A stretch of 64,000 nucleotides of DNA, taken from positions 1 to 64,000 of the forward strand of contig JAVLBP010000008.1 of assembly GCA_031581145.1 (NCBI GenBank), read 5' to 3'. Positions 60,782 to 64,000 of this stretch are shown here, piece by piece. Position numbers and translations under genes: made by a program. Below the pieces are notes generated by a model that saw nothing but the letters and a program-made list of their open reading frames with translations, was not told where the DNA came from and did not search any database. This stretch comes from UBA8296 sp031581145 (GTDB lineage: Bacteria; Bacteroidota; Rhodothermia; Balneolales; Balneolaceae). Positions within the stretch are counted from its first letter, which is position 1. Every line of letters begins with the position of its first letter.

Positions 60782-63700
60782 ATGCAAATACTAATAACAC
60801 ATAAATCATCCCAAAGCTTCATGTCATTTTGTATCACAAGATCTAAATCCATAGAGCAGTCTGCTCGACGTCTTTGCTTCCCGATACTGGTTACCACGAC
60901 TGTAATGGTAAGTACACTGGCGGCATCACCTGCACCAACTCCCGCCCAAACTGCCAGTTCCCAACCCCCTGCGCCTGACACGCCAACGGCATCAACAGCC
61001 ACAGCACCGGACGCCCAAAATGAAGCGCGACTCCTTAGCCGAACACGCCAGCTGATTTTTGAAGGTCGACGTTCTGGCGAAGGGTATTGGAATAGCACAG
61101 GCGATAAAATTGTCTTCCAAAGCGAACGAGAAGACGATAACCCGTTCTATCAGATTTATTCCCTCGATTTCAACACTGGTGATATTGACCTAGTGAGCCC
61201 AGGGTATGGAAAAACGACGTGCGCCTATTATAACTGGGCAGACGAGTCACAAATCTTGTTTGGGTCCACCCATACAGATCCAGAGGCACGGGCCAAAATG
61301 CAAGAAGAGATCGAGTTTCGGGAATCGGGACAGACTCGAAAATATGCCTGGGATTATGATCCCACCATGCACCTGTTTGTGCAAAACACCGAAACAGGGC
61401 AAACCACACAGCTCACCGATGCCAAAGGGTATGATGCAGAAGGATCCTTCTCACCCAACGGAGAGTATATTGCCTTCGCATCCACACGCTCAGCGTACGA
61501 GGGGGATTTAACTCCAGAAGAGGCCGAAATCCTAGAGCGGGATCCGTCGTATTTTGGCGAGATCTATCTCATGAAAGCCGATGGAAGCGAGCTCAAACGG
61601 CTCACCAACACCCCTGGCTACGATGGGGGACCATTTTTCAGCCCTGATGGACAACGTATTATCTGGCGTCGATTTGACGAAAAAGGGCTCACCGCAGAGG
61701 TGTTTACCATGAATCTTGATGGGTCGGATCAGCGTCAAATCACCCACTTAGGTGCCATGAGCTGGGCTCCATTCTATCACCCGTCACAAGAATACATCAT
61801 TTTTGCCACCAATAAGCTTGGTTTTGCCAATTTTGAGCTCTTTATCGTCGACACTGAAGGCAAAAAAGTGCCTCAGCGTGTGACGACCACCGATGGTTTT
61901 GATGGCCTTCCTGTGTTTTCGCCACAAGGTGATAGACTCCTGTGGACAAGTACACGCACGAGCGATGAACAATCTCAATTATTCCTCTCACAATGGGATC
62001 ACGAAGAGGCCTTGGCACTGTTGGCAAATGCACCCAATCGTGAAACATCTCGTGATCTAACCACGGGGCAAACCTCCCCTGCGGCGGCTCTGTCAAGCAC
62101 CGACGCGTCGAACGGGACCCTTCAATCACTCGAAGCACCTGAGGCTGGGACGCCCAACATCCTCGAAGAAGAGCTCCGAGAAAAAGTGGAATATCTGGCC
62201 AATGATGCCCTTCAAGGCCGCATGACGGGAAGCCAAGGGCTGGAGCAAGCCGCCAATCAAACCATCGAGTGGTTCCAATCGCTAGGATTAGAACCACTCT
62301 CGACGCTCGATCAACAGTACCGTCACGAGTTCGACTTTGTTCGCTCTATTGAAATTGATTCCGATGGGCTCAACACATTAGAAACGACCTTCAACGGCCG
62401 CAACCTCACCTACCCCCTCGGCGAGTCCTACATGCCGTTTGCCTTTAGCGCGAATGGCTCAGGCATGGCCAACGTGGTCTTTGCAGGCTACGGCGTAAAG
62501 TCCCCAGACGACTTTGACACCCCCATCAATGATTATGCCGCCGTCGATGTTGAAGGCAAATTTGTGGTGGTGTTTCGTGGACTACCCCCACACTTGACAC
62601 GCGATCAAGAGCGAGAACTCTCCCGCTTTGCCACCCCTCGATTCAAATCGGTGCAGGCTGCACGCGAAGGAGCCCTGGGCGTTCTCTTCGTGGATGATCA
62701 AGCCCATGGAGGCTCTTATGACGATCTTGGGCAAGAATTTAGCACCCAGCAAGCAGGCATTCTCGCCTCACGTATCCAACCAGCCGTCGCTGAAGCATGG
62801 TTCAATCGAGCTGAGCTAGGGAGTCTTGAAGAGGTCAAAGCGGAGTATGAAACCTACAATCCACATGCCAGTGCGTCGGCGGATCTAGGATTTGAGATCT
62901 CCATGAATGTTGCCCTCGAGAAAGTGGAGGAAACCGACGCGAACATTATTGCGCAGATTCCGGCTCAAAACACAGACAAGACCATACTACTTGGTGCGCA
63001 CCTCGACCACCTTGGCTTTGGCGAAGTAGGATCCTTGGCAACGGGTCCGGAACGAACGACCATCCACAATGGTGCCGATGATAACGCCTCAGGAACAGCC
63101 ATGGTCATTGAGCTCGCGGAGTATTTCGCCAATCTAGAAGCCGAGAATCCAGGCACGTTGCAAGCCAATCTTGTCTTTGCCCTTTGGAGTGGCGAAGAGT
63201 TGGGACTCATTGGCTCCTCTGCCTTCGTTGAATCCGATGCAATCGATATGGAGCAAGTCAGCGGCTATCTCAATTTTGACATGGTGGGCATGCTCGATGA
63301 TAATTCACTCATTTTGCAGGGGCTTGGCTCTTCACCTGATTGGACCCCTATGATTGAGCGTAAAAATGTTCTTGCTGGGTTCGATTTGGTCTTACAAGAA
63401 GACCCATACGTCCCCACCGATGGGATGGCTGTCTATCAGGCTGATGTACCAATTTTGTGCTTTTTCACTGGGATTCATGACCATTATCATCGCCCATCGG
63501 ATGATGCCGAGAACCTCAATTATGAGGGGATGACCCGCATTACTGACATGGCCAAAGCGATGGTCTTGGAGATGCATGATGCGGAGCCTTTGACCTTTCA
63601 GAGCGTCGAAATGACGGAGTCTCAAATGGGGGCATCACGTGGGTTCTCCGTGACGTTGGGCACCATTCCAGATTATGCAAATCAGGAAGAAGGGGTCAAA

Positions 63701-63907
63701 CTCAGTGGTGTGCGAGAAGGAGCCCCTGCTGAGGCGGCGGGACTACAGGCAGATGACGTGATTGTTGAGCTTGCCGGTAAAGAAATTAACGACTTATACG
63801 ATTATACCTATATTCTGGGAGACCTCGAGGCGGGCGAAGAGGTGAGTATCGTCGTGATTCGAGCAGGAGAACGGCTCACACTGTCGATTACGCCAGCTGC
63901 CAGATAA
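60782..63907 (+). CDS. Secreted propeller - M28 peptidase - PDZ protein
   Basis: 1041 residues. Signal-like segment at ~35-55 (FPILVTTTVMVSTLAASPA), Pro/Ala/Thr-rich spacer, PD40/WD40-like blades (~85-430: FSPNGEYIAFAS, FSPDGQRIIW, FSPQGDRLLW), a helical cap and PA-like insert (~460-690), then the M28 aminopeptidase: GAHLDHLGFG (His740), NGADDNASGTA (Asp766/Asp767), WSGEELGLIGS, and HDHYHRPSDD, so all zinc ligands are visible. A PDZ domain (~950-1035, VREGAPAEAAGLQADDVIVE) closes it. Probably exported; substrate unknown. A start at ATG 60821 is also possible. Confidence 0.88.
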   Translation: MQILITHKSSQSFMSFCITRSKSIEQSARRLCFPILVTTTVMVSTLAASPAPTPAQTASSQPPAPDTPTASTATAPDAQNEARLLSRTRQLIFEGRRSGEGYWNSTGDKIVFQSEREDDNPFYQIYSLDFNTGDIDLVSPGYGKTTCAYYNWADESQILFGSTHTDPEARAKMQEEIEFRESGQTRKYAWDYDPTMHLFVQNTETGQTTQLTDAKGYDAEGSFSPNGEYIAFASTRSAYEGDLTPEEAEILERDPSYFGEIYLMKADGSELKRLTNTPGYDGGPFFSPDGQRIIWRRFDEKGLTAEVFTMNLDGSDQRQITHLGAMSWAPFYHPSQEYIIFATNKLGFANFELFIVDTEGKKVPQRVTTTDGFDGLPVFSPQGDRLLWTSTRTSDEQSQLFLSQWDHEEALALLANAPNRETSRDLTTGQTSPAAALSSTDASNGTLQSLEAPEAGTPNILEEELREKVEYLANDALQGRMTGSQGLEQAANQTIEWFQSLGLEPLSTLDQQYRHEFDFVRSIEIDSDGLNTLETTFNGRNLTYPLGESYMPFAFSANGSGMANVVFAGYGVKSPDDFDTPINDYAAVDVEGKFVVVFRGLPPHLTRDQERELSRFATPRFKSVQAAREGALGVLFVDDQAHGGSYDDLGQEFSTQQAGILASRIQPAVAEAWFNRAELGSLEEVKAEYETYNPHASASADLGFEISMNVALEKVEETDANIIAQIPAQNTDKTILLGAHLDHLGFGEVGSLATGPERTTIHNGADDNASGTAMVIELAEYFANLEAENPGTLQANLVFALWSGEELGLIGSSAFVESDAIDMEQVSGYLNFDMVGMLDDNSLILQGLGSSPDWTPMIERKNVLAGFDLVLQEDPYVPTDGMAVYQADVPILCFFTGIHDHYHRPSDDAENLNYEGMTRITDMAKAMVLEMHDAEPLTFQSVEMTESQMGASRGFSVTLGTIPDYANQEEGVKLSGVREGAPAEAAGLQADDVIVELAGKEINDLYDYTYILGDLEAGEEVSIVVIRAGERLTLSITPAAR

Positions 63908-63977
63908 ACAGACTGTTAATTAGACAGGTAATCGAACGCTCAATCTGACAGTCAATCAAACACTCAATCAGACGCTC
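63908..63977. repeat. 24-nt tandem repeat after the M28 peptidase gene
   Basis: Units 63930-63953 and 63954-63977 (consensus AATCxAACxCTCAATCxGACxxTC) match at about 19 of 24 positions, with a more diverged unit before them. No gene is visible in 63908-64000. Confidence 0.7.
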
Positions 63978-64000
63978 CACAGAATTACCCGCCCATGGCC

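Overview
The window looks like a chromosomal segment of a Gram-negative FCB-group bacterium close to Bacteroidota, most likely the Rhodothermota/Balneolota side. The grounds are: a bifunctional HisB without the zinc loop of the enterobacterial enzyme; the tiny AURKAIP1/COX24-type basic protein at 25472; an ssb followed by a GldE-like CBS protein; an ATP synthase operon that starts with AtpZ and lacks atpD/atpC; an OstA-like protein; and a HmuY heme lipoprotein. Taxonomy is inference from gene content only. Coding density is high: no gene-free stretch exceeds 300 bases, and the longest is 60533-60781. No phage, transposase, CRISPR array or plasmid gene was seen.

Layout. 1-5618 (+): histidine operon hisD(partial)-C-B-H-A-F-I, tightly coupled by short overlaps. 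5621-6419: an 18-bp copy of the 3' end of a tRNA-Ser, a small LTxxQ-type periplasmic gene, and the tRNA-Ser itself, arranged like a tiny relic island at a tRNA attachment site. 6474-13206 (-): F-type ATP synthase (atpZ-B-E-F-H-A-G), preceded by a bactofilin and an M23 peptidase. 13216-17787 (-): glycosyltransferase, guaB, an orphan gene and purB. 17873-25397 (-): a DUF2779 nuclease-like protein, murB, GldE-like protein, ssb, dapD, dapA, dapB. 25472-26329: the AURKAIP1-type gene (+) and an unrecognised gene (-).

26433-40480 (+): NFACT/RqcH-like protein, fused AroK-AroB, TamB, RNase R, and a very large protein joining an HExxH peptidase, a WD40-like propeller and an Omp85-like barrel. 40504-43809 (+): a probable metal (zinc/copper) uptake set: CPxC protein, His-rich lipoprotein, ZnuD-like TonB-dependent receptor. 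43868-48014 (+): threonine/serine dehydratase, OstA-like protein and a single reading frame joining a BatA/BatB VWA protein to an LptC-type lipoprotein. 48084-52951: 3-hydroxyacyl-CoA dehydrogenase (-), penicillin-acylase-type hydrolase, a two-domain cytidine deaminase and a degenerate amino-acid-kinase-like protein. 53173-60532 (+): heme uptake (receptor, HmuY, then HmuT-U-V and HemS) with two intrinsic terminators between hmuY and hmuT. 60782-63907 (+): a propeller-M28-PDZ aminopeptidase.

A recurrent feature cuts across all these systems. Many genes carry short, local, in-frame tandem duplications, most often of 15 nt (five residues), in loops or linkers. Several gene ends carry tandem repeats of 14, 26, 27 or 29 nt, which are not constrained to multiples of three. 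Units differ from site to site, so this looks like a local duplication tendency of the genome and not one dispersed element. Promoters were not assigned because I could not recognise convincing ones.
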